Shown here in pieces: positions 1 to 11,700 of a stretch of DNA of 64,000 nucleotides. Within the stretch, counting starts at the first letter, position 1. The number at the start of each line of letters is the position of its first letter. The DNA is from Mansonella perstans. Taxonomy: Eukaryota; Nematoda; Chromadorea; Rhabditida; Onchocercidae. A program made the position numbers and the translations under genes. The notes under the pieces are model-generated. The model was given only the letters and a program-made list of their open reading frames with translations, had not been told where the DNA came from and did no database searches. Location of the stretch: contig JBAMDO010000023.1 in assembly GCA_037074765.1 (NCBI GenBank), forward strand, positions 1-64,000, written 5' to 3'.

Positions 1-2513
1 AAATAATACATTTATATTTACATATTCAACACTAATTGTTGAATTGTTGAATTCAACTAATTGTTGAATTAGCTAATTAATAATTATTTAATGCAATTAA
101 TACTGGAATAAAGGAAAAACTTCAAAATATATAATCCATAAAAATGTGAGAGAAAGTGTTGAGTCGTGCAAAATTAATTTCACGAAATATATCATTTCCG
201 TTCATCAAAGCAATCAAAATGAAATAGATGGGAGAAAAAAAAGAACTTTTATTTGGCCTTCTTTGTCGTTACCTGTTGACAAGTTGACATATTTCAGCGT
301 AAATTCTTTTTTTATTTTTTGCATAATCTTTTTGCAGTTTCATTGAAAATCTAAATTTGTATTTTAAGATGTTAAAAAAATCTTCATAGCAGGTTTTATG
401 AAATTAAATTTACTTTAAAAGAAAAAATTAAAAATGATTGATACGTGTTGAAGATGATTTCAGCATTTTTAAAAAAAGATTGTAATCAGCAACAAAAATA
501 CTTTAAAATTTTTGCTGTAATTTTAAATGCAATTTCATTCCATGGGATTGGAAAAAAAATATTATTATCGTAAAATGATACAGCTTTAAGAATTATTTTA
601 ATTTGTGGATTATTTTCAATTTTCAGTTAATTTCAATTGCATTCACTGACACTTTTGCTAGTGCAAATATTTTCAACAGTATGATTACCTACATAATTTA
701 CTTCTATCATTCTATGTAATGCATTTTTTTTCATAACAAATTTCCTTTCAAATTCAAAATCACGAAATTTGAGCTAATTTAAGTCTAAATTTTGAGTGTC
801 ACATAAAAAAAATTTGTTCCTGTACAAAAAATTAATTTTCTATAAAAATCCACTCCAGACTTTGCATTTAAGGATTTGAATACAAATAATTTCATGCTAT
901 ATTGCAAAAAAAAAAAGAAATAAGCGTTTTAAACTAATTAATTCAAATGGACTAAAAATGTAATGAAACAAATAATTATTGGGAAACAGAATTAACTCAG
1001 TCTTTAGTTAACCTTACTGATTTGGAAAATAAAATAGAGACATTATCATGCAATTACTTTGGATGTACGAATCATTTATAATTTTACGACAGTTTCAAAA
1101 AAAAGTATTCATGGAATTTGTCTATTAATGAACTCATGACGGCAAAAAAATGGGCATTGACCAAATTTAAAACAAGATTTCGAATAAAAAAAAATTAAAG
1201 TCTCTTAAACGCATGTACTGACCAAATTGAAATCAATTTCAAATTTTGAGAACTAAATCATTAAAACAGTATTCGAAAACAATTCATTTAAAAGGATTGT
1301 TTAACTGAAAGTTTTCTTCATAAGGCAAAATTATAAAATTTCAACGAAAGTAAAAAAAGTAAGAAGCGAACAATGATAATAAGTTATATCAAAAAGTAAT
1401 ATTCAATAAATGGAATTGGGTTTGAATTTAATTTGAATTTGGACTTAATTTAAATTTTCAGCTAAGTTCTGTTAAGCTAATTTAAACTTATGGATTCTTG
1501 CAAAATCATCAAAATATCTTGTTTATTTTTTAAAAGAATCGCTGCAAAATTGTTACGATAAATTATTCAAATTTAGAATGCAACAATCATTGTAATATTA
1601 TTGCCAATAATAAAAAAAATTGATGAATAAAAATTAAAACATTTAATTTTAGCACGTTAAAATCGAACTCTACAGTTTTACAGCATGCTCTAGAACACAC
1701 TAATTCGATGTTCATGATAAGATAAGTTGCAAAGAATACTTTCCATTAAATTAAAGTAAATGCTATTTAAACTGACAAAGTTAGAAGTTAACTATTATAA
1801 ACTTGCTTCTAATCAGAATGATTAACAAGATGATTTTTGCAAAAATACCTGCAACGAGAATAGGCCAGTTAATAAATGCATTGATTGATTGGTTTATCGA
1901 TCGATCGATTAATTGATTGATTGACCGATTGGAGTTTTTTATGCTTAAAACGGAACCCGATCTCAAATCAATCACTTTATGTTATGAATTGATCAAAATG
2001 TATATTTATTTCAAAACTATTATATCTTGCAAAGCACCATAGTATTGTTTGATTTTTTTTTAATTGAATTTACTGATAAACTTAGAAGTTAAAGTTTAAT
2101 TAAGAAATTTTAAAAAAAATGTGTGAAACGATTAATTTTGATAATTTGGGTGAGAAGATTTGAAAAAAAAATTCGTTCAGTGTTTCAAAACAATTAAAAA
2201 TATTTCCCAACGGATTATAAATGCTGAATCATTTGCTGGCGAGAAAAACCAATAGCTAACTAAAAAAAAAAATGAATAAACTATTAAAATTGTATAAACA
2301 ACATACATCACACAATCGATTTCATCATACATTTAATTTAATGATTTAATCTTTATTAAAATATTTTAATTACAACTGCATGAAATCAAATTAACAAAGT
2401 ACTTCAGGAAATGAATTTATTTCCACCAATTATTTATTTAAATTTATTAATTTTTTTTAATGTCATTGTGTTTTTTTTTTTTAAACCATTTTGTTTTCTC
2501 AATATTGCTCAGC
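1..2513. other. AT-rich intergenic DNA
   Basis: No gene is supported here. The stretch is AT-rich with many A and T runs, and open frames are short and of low complexity. A GATT/GATC tetranucleotide stretch lies at about 1881-1932. The 3' part (about 2462-2511) is a T-rich tract ending in a splice-acceptor-like CTCAG immediately before the next gene. Confidence 0.6.
1881..1932. repeat. GATT/GATC tetranucleotide microsatellite
   Basis: Imperfect tandem ATTG/ATCG units are visible (TTGATTGATTGG, then CGATCGATCGATT, then ATTGATTGATTG). It is a simple-sequence locus in intergenic DNA with no coding meaning. Confidence 0.8.
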
Positions 2514-3706
2514 ATGTTTTTTGCTTCAATGAAATTTATTACTGATGTTTTAGGAATTTTAATGATGCTGCAAATAACTGCAATTTCATTTTTTTGCTAT
2601 TTCATCGTTTTGGCTGAAGAAGGGGCGCAATTTAGTGGCGCTCGAAATGTTCGCATTTATATTCCAATTAATGGATCACGAATAATTGATTTCGGATTTA
2701 AAGTTCGCAATGCTGTTGCTTTTTTTCCGAAAAGTGATAAATTTAATGAGCAATCAATGGTGTTTATTCGTAAAGGACGTCTAGCACAACAAGCGGTACA
2801 TTTATTGGCTCAATTCATACATTTATTTCATTTAGTAAGCATAATTAAAATTTTATTTAATTTATAAATGATTCTAAAAGTCGTCATTTCTTTTTTAAAT
2901 AAATTAATATCAATTTAAATTCTTATTTGATATATTAACATTATTTTTAAAAGTGTTACTTTCATTTAATACTTTAATAAGAGTGATTTCTTAACAAATC
3001 AATTAATACATGAATATCAATCACTGTTCAAGAATTAATTACATTTTATTCCGAATTCAATTATAATATTTAATAATTTTGATATATTTTGCTTTAACTA
3101 ATAATTCTTCAGTATTTTATCAAATATTTCATCGGTTGATATATTTTCGACAGAAATATTTTATAACAAATTCTTATTTGGTTTCGTTTGTTCTTTTAGA
3201 CAGCATCTTCCATAATAACGATTAGTTCGCTTGATTGGCATTCTACGACCAATTAATGTCCAAAGAAATTGCCTAATTACCCTATCATTATTGTTATTAA
3301 TCGCAATTACCATTATTGTTATCATTATAATTATATTCCTTACCCCAAAATTAAAATTATTATCCTTATCATTATTATTTTCCGTAAATGCAAGCTTTGC
3401 AATTCAACAGAAAAAAATTGCCATAACCTTTCAAATTTAGGTAAAATTTAACTTTACGACTTATTTACTGTATGCCAGATATTAGTCATTATTATCATTT
3501 TGGCTGTTCTAGAGATGTATGATCTTTGTTTGTAATATATATATACGTCTTCTCAAATTTAGATAAAATTTTATGATGGACGAATAAATTACTCGTTCGG
3601 TAAAATGCGCATTCGAGATTTTCGAGAACGTGACACAGCAGTGTTACTTGTTGAAGGACCGAATGGCGCGCCACAGAAATATTCCATTGAAGTTGAAAAA
3701 GATTGA
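2514..3706 (+). CDS. Putative small membrane or secreted protein, unrecognised
   Basis: A two-exon model of 154 residues: exon 1 at 2514-2834, exon 2 at 3563-3706. The start is the ATG one base after a T-rich tract ending CTCAG (2508-2512), which looks like a trans-splice or 5'UTR acceptor; an upstream in-frame ATG at 2460 lies inside the T tract. Exon 1 ends at a good GTAAGC donor in phase 0, and exon 2 continues in phase after AAATTTAG to a TGA. The first ~35 residues are strongly hydrophobic (a signal anchor or signal peptide). A polar domain follows with FSGARNVRIYIP and a C-terminal beta-like part (FYDGRINYSFGKMRIRDF, then TAVLLVEGPNG). Codon use in exon 2 is clearly richer in GC than the flanks. 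I do not recognise the family, and the 728-bp intron could hide a further exon. Confidence 0.45.
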
Positions 3707-4878
3707 TGTAATTTTTGTTTTTTTTTTTTTTTTTTTTTTTTAAATTTGAACAATAAAATCTATTGTTCATTTTAATTTGCATTCATTCATGAAATTCGTT
3801 ATAAAAAAAGAAAAAAGTTTATTTACTTATTTGTTACTTCGGTTTTAACAACAATGCTATACAATAATTTATTGCTTATTTTTAACATCAAATAATTTAA
3901 TTCTCCAATCTTCACTTATACTCTCAGAATACTTAGAAACAATTGATATCTGCAGCAGCCATTATATCTATTTCTGTTGTTTTCATTAACTAATCGGATT
4001 TCCGGAATTTATCCTAGTTCTGAGTTAATTATTTATTATGTTAATTAATGGACTTTGAAAGGGATGTTTTATATAGCTGCAGTACAATCTGGAACTTCAA
4101 CATCAATCAAACTTTATCTAATTACTTTATAGTACTTTCAGACATTTATCTCAGTCATCATATTTGGCAGTTTTGTGAAGGATTATTTTAAGCCGTAAAA
4201 TATTACAATTCTTTTAAATTCTTCTGATAATTAAATTTTATCTCACGGTTCATATAGAGATGTAATCGATTTAGCTAATGAATGATAAAATAAGTTCATT
4301 CTATTTCTTTAATATGCTGCTTTATTTAAGTAAATGATTTAATAGATAAAGTAATGGTAATGCAATAATTATAGCTTCACGAACATATCAAATCGTTATG
4401 GAAGTAACTATTTCTTCCTAGCTTCTGAATATGATTAAAAGATGGAGAAATCGATAACTGAATTACTGTAAAATACTGCAACGTATACATTGTAACAAAT
4501 TCAATTACTAAAAATCTTACTCAACTGTATAACTATATTTAATTTCATTTCATTTCACGTGAAGAAACTTATTTCTGTCAATATTTTCATGGGGGAAAAA
4601 AAAAACTTCCGAACGTATCGATTCTTTCAATAATTAACTTATGTATAATTGGTAAATTATTCCTTTTTTGCTATTTTAATGTAAAATAATTTTATATCTA
4701 GTCAATTATTAAACTTACATTTATGAATACAAAATAAAACATTTGTCCAATACTTACTCCAACACTCAATAATAACACCTCCAAAACTTATTGGAAGTGT
4801 TATTATTGAGCTAGAGATGTTATTATTAAGTTTATAAATTTTTACAAATATTAAATTGAAAAAAAAAAAAGAAAAACA
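3707..4878. other. Intergenic DNA between convergent genes
   Basis: The plus-strand gene ends at 3706 and DNMT2 ends at 4879 on the minus strand, so this is the shared 3' side of convergent genes. It holds a poly-T run (about 3715-3740) and a perfect hairpin (4765-4810). I see no other coding signal. Confidence 0.6.
4765..4810. repeat. Perfect 14-bp inverted repeat downstream of DNMT2
   Basis: CTCAATAATAACAC at 4765-4778 is perfectly complementary to GTGTTATTATTGAG at 4797-4810, with an 18-base loop. It lies about 70 bp past the DNMT2 stop codon, probably in its 3'UTR or just beyond, and would fold into a hairpin in RNA from either strand. Confidence 0.7.
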
Positions 4879-7743
4879 TTAAATTTCCAAGAAATGTTGA
4901 ATAAGCAAAGCAACACCGGAAACGGTAATACTATTGCCAAGCGCACGATACATTTGCTTCGTTGAAATATGAGATGGTTTTGCAAAAGTTCTAGGAAATC
5001 CCAACAGATTAGCTACTTCACGCCAGGAAAAATGGCGAATTTGACAGTACCTCGAATCTGTGCAATTATCATGCAATGCAAAAGTTCTCAACTGTTCGAT
5101 GCTGGTCATATCATGATTCTGAAAATGACAACAATATATATGTATTACATGAAATACAATAAAGAAATTATGATGAATAAATGGATTTCAACAGCTATTT
5201 CGAAGATTGAATCTTACGAAATTCAAAAGTTCGACTTCAAAAATGAAAAGCTTTCCTGACGTACATACCTGTGCATTGCTGAAAAACCGCAATAAAATGG
5301 GTCCGGTACCGGCAAAATAACGATAATAAGATTTGGTAAAGCAGGATGAGCGATGACTATGTGATGTTACGAAGGACATAACATTTCCGAAACGCTCAAC
5401 TGTTTCATGTAAAACGACCAAAGAATCATCTTCGTTAGCTTCATCGGTCAAATATTCACCTTCAGAAACTATAGATTTTATATTCTCAAACAATCTATGT
5501 AGGGAAAAAAAGTCATTTTACTGATATTATTCAAATCCTCCGCTAAAAAAAAAAAAGAACTGATATGGAACTTGATATGGCATGGGGATAGATGCTTCCA
5601 CTCTACATAATCAATTAACATAAAATTTACCTATAGTCTTTCGACTTATCCTATCATTCTCTGGCCAGCTCGTGATAATTTTACTAGTTGTTGGAATGGT
5701 GATGCAACTTGTAAGTTTAGCCAAAAGATAGTACCGAGGTCTTGAATTTGGTATGCCAATTTCGGTTGGTGAAATAATATATTCCTGGAAAAAAATTGAA
5801 CCTAAAGCACATAAAAATTAAAACACTTCAAAAAATTCCATTGTATTACTCAACTAAAATATGTATCACAGAATTTCAAATATACATGAGGTACAAACCT
5901 CAAAATTGTAGCATAAATTCATCAATGTATCAGTAAGCAAATGATGAGCATCAGATGTTTCAAAACCACAAACATTTTCAAAAATAATATAACGAGGAGG
6001 ATGCTTCATAGGTTTCAAAGCGTTGCAGATGCTTTTAAGTGCAACACAACGACAATCCGCTAAATCTTTCCTCAGTCCATTTCTGAAAATGGTCACTACT
6101 TACATTAGTGGCTATCAAAGTCTTTCCTTGAACAGCGATCAGCGATTTCATTTTTTTATTTATAGCATAGACCGCCAAGTTAAAATAATGAATTCTGTTA
6201 ACTTGCGAGTAAATTTTCTTTGATTTGCAATGATTTTTTACTAATTGATTTGAGTTTAAATACGGTAGTACTTGTTTCGAAATTTTAATTTTAGTGAATA
6301 TGTGGAATATGTGGTATAAAAATATGCGCTGAGCATTTCTGAAAATGAAATAAAAAAAATAAAAGTATCGAGCTTTCTATAATTCTGCACGTTTTTAAAA
6401 TAAGATCATAAATGAAAGAGTATTCCATAATCAAGAATAAAACTAAACTGTAAAGGTTATGAAATGATATTATTAGCTGTCACTTTGAAATTTCAGATAA
6501 CACAATATTATGAAGCTAATATGGTTCAACGTAATTTTCCACATTATTTTATCAGATATACAACGAAAAATAAACAAAATTAAAAGTGGCAAAGAAATTC
6601 GAAAAAAGAAGCAGGTTTAGGTAGTTATATGAAATTGTTTATTTTTCGATAAAAATGAGATAAAATGTACCTAGTGAATGGTTGACAAGGTGGTGACAGT
6701 GTCCATATATCGGCATTGTAATCATCGTAATAATCAGTTGCAAGCTTCTATAACGTAATGAACTATTATGAAAAATAATGGTAATGTATATAATCGTGGT
6801 TAAACTTCGTGAACGAAGATTTGCGGAATTTCACCAACACAGAATTAACACTTAACCGATTGTAACTAAGAAAACTAATACAAAATAGACAAATGTGCAT
6901 ATGATATGGTGGGAAGCCTGCTTAAAATAATATAGATGTTAACATCATTGTTAACAAGAATTGAATGATGGTACTGATAGTAACAGTAAGCTTTTATATG
7001 ATAAGTAATATGTTGAATAGGATAGTAGCACTAAGTTTTTTATATGATAAGTAATATAAGTAATGCAGCATTCTTTAAATTTCTCAATATTTATTACCAA
7101 CAAAAATTTTTCTTTTTTCCATTTACAACAGCTTAAAAATTATCGAATGAAACAGCCTATCATAAAATCTCATATATTTCAAACAACTTACAAACTCTAT
7201 CTTTGTATTCCTAACTCATTTCTCTCAATTCTTTTCTCTTTTCATTTTTATTTTTGTAAAACTTTTTACTCCATAGAAGATATTTTATGGATAATATTAG
7301 TTATTTTAGGAATAATAGAAAGGAAATCAAACAAAACCTCAATGTTACACTGCTGAATTTCAGTATTCGGAAAATTATAACTGTAAATAGCATTTGTTAC
7401 TGTATTTATATCAAGCGCACGTATGATTAATTGTAATCCGATTTCTGAAATTTGTTTCAAATACAATTCATTTACAATTAGTATGAGCATTAAATATTTT
7501 AATTGAAATGATGAGGAAAAAAAAATGAGCAAAAGTACTCATACAACACATTTGATAATCTTCTTTATGTTGCAAATTATGCTATCATTTACAGTATTTG
7601 TTTCTACGACGTCTAGTTGTTTTACCTTGTAGAGCATAATGAAAGCCTCCAATTCCAGCAAAAAATTCCAAACATTTCATCGGCTTATCATTTCCACCAC
7701 TATTTGTAGAGAAAAACGAAGCATCTCGTTGTTTGTTGATCAT
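4879..7743 (-). CDS. trdmt1: tRNA (cytosine-5-)-methyltransferase DNMT2/TRDMT1
   Basis: Predicted to methylate C38 of tRNAs such as tRNA-Asp, using S-adenosylmethionine. Seven exons (minus strand, high to low): 7743-7626, 7444-7338, 6747-6671, 6082-5899, 5784-5631, 5468-5269, 5118-4879. They give 359 residues (human about 391), in phase throughout. Landmarks: motif I FFAGIGGFHYAL (27-38); catalytic motif IV SPPCQPFTR with Cys96; motif VI ENV (136-138); motif VIII SPTEIGIPNSRPRY; the DNMT2 signature CFT (256-258), which separates it from DNMT1/3; C-terminal REVANLLGFP and YRALGNS. No N-terminal regulatory domain is present, as expected for DNMT2. All catalytic residues are intact, so it should be active. 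The acceptor of exon 6 (TATAG before 5468) is chosen by phase; a nearby ACATAG at 5495-5500 would introduce a stop. The start is the first Met before motif I. Confidence 0.93.
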
Positions 7744-8717
7744 TTCAATAAATTTATAAATTATCCTAGAATTAAATTATTTGTTATAAGGGCAAACAAG
7801 CTGAAATTACTGTAATTCTTTGCAACAATCATAAAGCATTCAAACTTAAACAACTTTGTCTTTTGGTAAGATGTTTTGGTCATCCCTTTCAAAATATTTT
7901 CTATCGACTCTTCCATCTACTCAATTCTGGGGTATTTTTATTTGTTTCATGCTATCTTTAGTGCATCTTTAACAGAAAACTTCAAAAATATTTGTTGAAT
8001 TTAAATGCCAACTACACCATAATCGTTTAGAAATCAAAAACACTCTTATAAAATTTATCTACTATTAATTGAATCAACATCAATAATAAAATTTGAATTT
8101 AAATTTATCGTTAATAAAGAAACAGTTACAAATTGCTATTATGAGCGATAGTAGTAAACACTAGCAAAGAACCATTCCGTGAAATTTTAAGTGAGGAGCC
8201 TAAACTAAGTGATAATCTGGAATGAATTTATAGATAATATAAATAAAAACAACACAACACAGAAACAACACAACACAAAAACAACCCAACAATTTTACAT
8301 TAAACAACTCAACAACATATGTATTTTTTACCACCGATACATTGCACTGCGACAAATTCTCCTATAAAGACATACAATTGCCATTAGCACGTCATAAACA
8401 TCTACAAATCTAGAACTATTTTAGCATTAATTTCAAATAGGAAAATTCGATCCAATAATTATTCATCCCAACTGAGATTGACATTCAGCTGGGAGACTAT
8501 TACTAGTTCGTCTTCTAAAATTATATTAGTAGAGAAAAAATGTTCACTTAACAACCTTTATGTAACACCAATAAATTTTAAATGTGCGATGGATTAACAG
8601 GAAGCGAATGCATCATATCACAGAGTCAAAGATAATGACTTAAAAGTTAAATCATTATCTATGACTTAACTTTTATCTCTTTTGGAAGAAATGCAACTAT
8701 CTTAAAGAGAGCATTTT
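7744..8717. other. Intergenic DNA between DNMT2 and GABA transaminase
   Basis: About 970 bp between the start of DNMT2 and the stop of the next minus-strand gene. It contains a CAA/ACA-rich imperfect tandem repeat (8246-8318). A TTTAATTCTAG acceptor-like site about 20 bases upstream of the DNMT2 ATG could be a leader acceptor. No coding potential is seen. Confidence 0.55.
8246..8318. repeat. CAACA-rich imperfect tandem repeat
   Basis: Repeated units of the form AACAACACAACAC, with variants AGAAACAACAC, AAAAACAACCC and ACAACTCAACAAC. It is simple sequence upstream of DNMT2. Confidence 0.75.
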
Positions 8718-11700
8718 TCATAGCTCCGATAATGATTTAGTAATGATATTCAATGTTGTTTCTAGATGTTTCTCGCCGAAAATCAGTGCTGGTCTAAATC
8801 GAACTGTAGCTTTTCCACAACCACCAATAAGTAAACCTGAAAAATAATCTACGCCATGTTAAATTCCAAAGAAAATTATAAAGGAAAAATTTTAAAAGTT
8901 ATTTCAAGGTTAATTCGTACTTTCCGCTGCAGAATTTTGTCTCTTTGTTCGCTCACAAAAACATCAATGTGCAGGAGAATATAGGGGAAGTGTATTCAAT
9001 GAGCTCATTGAGCGATTAAATTATAATAAAAAAGATCTAACTTTCAAAAGATATAAGATAAATGATGCATATAAACTCATATTAACTAGTCATAACACGA
9101 GCTAAAAATTTTTCAGAAAATAAAAGAATCAATCATAAAAATTTACAAAATAACCAAAATAGTGCAAAACTTCAAACAAATTTATATACCGTTACTCCCA
9201 GCTATTTCTAAAAATTTATCTCGAGTAGTATTGTCAGGCATGTCGAACGCACAAAAAGTTCCAAGACCTCTTACATTTCTTACCATCGCATTGTTGGCAT
9301 CCTAAAATTTAAATCATCACTTATCGATATTCATGGAAATTGATCCACTTTGACAGTATATTCTGTTTGTTGTTTCTACGATTCCATCTTAGAATAACTA
9401 GTGCAATCTAAAGGATCACTCTAAAAATACTATCATAAAGAAAACAAATGAATTTCATGAATATATTCTATTTACTATAACGCATCGTTTATCACCTCAC
9501 TAACATTATAAATTCACTAGTTACCAATATTTGCTTCAAATATTTAAAATAATTACTTCCACTTTTCGTAATTCACTCTGCAACGCTTTTCCAACTACTC
9601 GCATCTGTTCCAATAAATTATCTCTTTCTATGACATGTAATGCCTTTTCCAATAAAATTACCTTTGTTGGATCACCTAACCATGTATTATAAATTCTGTA
9701 TGGCTGAAAATTTATAAATTAAATAAACATACTTGAGATCATGGACATATAAGACAAGAGGACAGTTTGAAAAATTGAACACACCCTTTGAATAGCGAAA
9801 TCTACGATTCAACAAATCAGCGGTCGATTTTAGCATATAAAATTAAGTGACTACAAAATTAGGTGATTATTGAAAATTAAGCGCTAATTTTTAACATTTT
9901 TGGAGCAGGTGGACGCAAAGTAAATTATGAAAGAAACTTGCAAATGTTAAGGACAATTTATAATACGTAAAATGACACGAACCTCTTTCATCTGAAGGTG
10001 TTCCGCATAGAAATAACCTGCGACCATCAATTTTTTCGCAAAAACAACAATATCTGGTGGATTAGTCAGATTCCATGATTCATGTGCCCAGAAGGCTCCT
10101 GTTCCACCTCCGCCAGTCTGAACCTTAAATACACATATTATCCCTCAAAATTCAATTCTTTTTTCGTATTTTCATAACTAGTCTTAAAAAATGTATAAAG
10201 AATTACTGAATTTGTTGGTAAATTTGATGCAAGCAATTTTTGAACAATAACCATCACCAAGATATTACATTTAAGCAATAATGGGATCTGATCTTGTTGA
10301 AATAACCTTTTATGTTGCTCCCGTTTAAATAACCTTTTGTGTTGCTACTGTATGGTAATTTAAAACAATGAGAAGTTTATAAAATAAGAAACCTCGTCGA
10401 CAATAAAAACAATGCCATGTTTTGCTGTTATGTCGCGAAGACCTTGAAAAAACGCCGGAGAGCCATGATTATCACCACCTTCACTCTGAATTGGTTCCAC
10501 AATTATAGCAGCCACATCATGCTTCATGTCCTTCCATTTTTTTATCAGTTGTTCTACCTACAATAAAAATTAATTTATTTTTATGTTAATTTATGTTATT
10601 TACTCCAAAAGTCAAAAATTAGAAGAAAGAATAACATCTGCCCATTAAACTCAACTAATCATTTAATCCCCCTTATACTTCTGATCTGGAATGTGATTTG
10701 TTTGGATATATTATGTACCTCCGATATGCGGCTATCTTTAAACTAAGTTTGATCCGGTGACACGAACTATTATGCCTTGTGACGGTTGGCAGAAATGGAC
10801 TACTTCAAACTACTATAAGCTGAGTGGAAAATTAATTAACATTGGCAAGACATTTTTGATCTTGTTGCTCGTTATAAGGAACATTCTTTTCAAGCGGATA
10901 TTTATAACACGGAAATTCAGCAACAGGCCATCGGAACGCCGGCAAATCGACCTTATGAATTGCTTTGGAGTGAGTTATTGAGAGTGCAGCTGAAAAGCAA
11001 CAAGCTATTCAATTGAGATTACAAAGAAAAAGTATGATGCTGATTTGACTTAAAAACTTTCGAAAGCTAAAGATTAATCATAGTAATTGCTTCCTTTTGT
11101 CCCTATTACTAATTCTCTTCCTTTTATATATATTTAAGTCTCCTGTAATATTTTTTGTTTTACTTCACTAGATTTTTTATGGAGCTTACTTAATTAAAGA
11201 TGAATTTAAATACATGAAAGCATAGAAAATATGAGTGATGGAGAACAGAAAGGTTATTCACAAGAAAGACAAGATAATTCGAATTAGTAAAAATTCTTAA
11301 ACTCAATATCTTCAGATAAAAAATGAAACTTACCCAATGAGCGGCCATGGAATGATCCATTGAATGATAAAACGGATAAATTTGGCGTGCCAGGTAATTC
11401 ATGCTTCATGCATGAATCTAGATCTTCTTTGGTTGGCGGATTACCACCACGTTTCTGCGCTTGGTACCACATAAATGCTGCCTTGATTGCAGTCTCGTTA
11501 GAAGATGTTCCACATAGCACACTTTGTACGCCATGACATCCTTTCGGTGCTATCTGAGCATATGAAATGATTACGTAGAAAAAAGAAGAAAGAACTGTCC
11601 GGAGTTTTAAATTTCCTAGACATTGCCATAAAATTTAATCGAAAATATTTAGGAAATTAAAGACAAACTGAACTAATGTTTTCTTTGCGCAGAAAAGAAT

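Noticed and set aside
5188..5259. Continuation of the DNMT2 exon 6 frame past the donor at 5268.
   Set aside because: The GTATGT donor and in-phase continuation into exon 7 (CFT-to-ENLLGFP order of the family) show it is intron.
10757..10981. A 74-codon plus-strand ORF.
   Set aside because: It overlaps exon 7 of GABA transaminase on the opposite strand (10841-10989), which has a clear family match.
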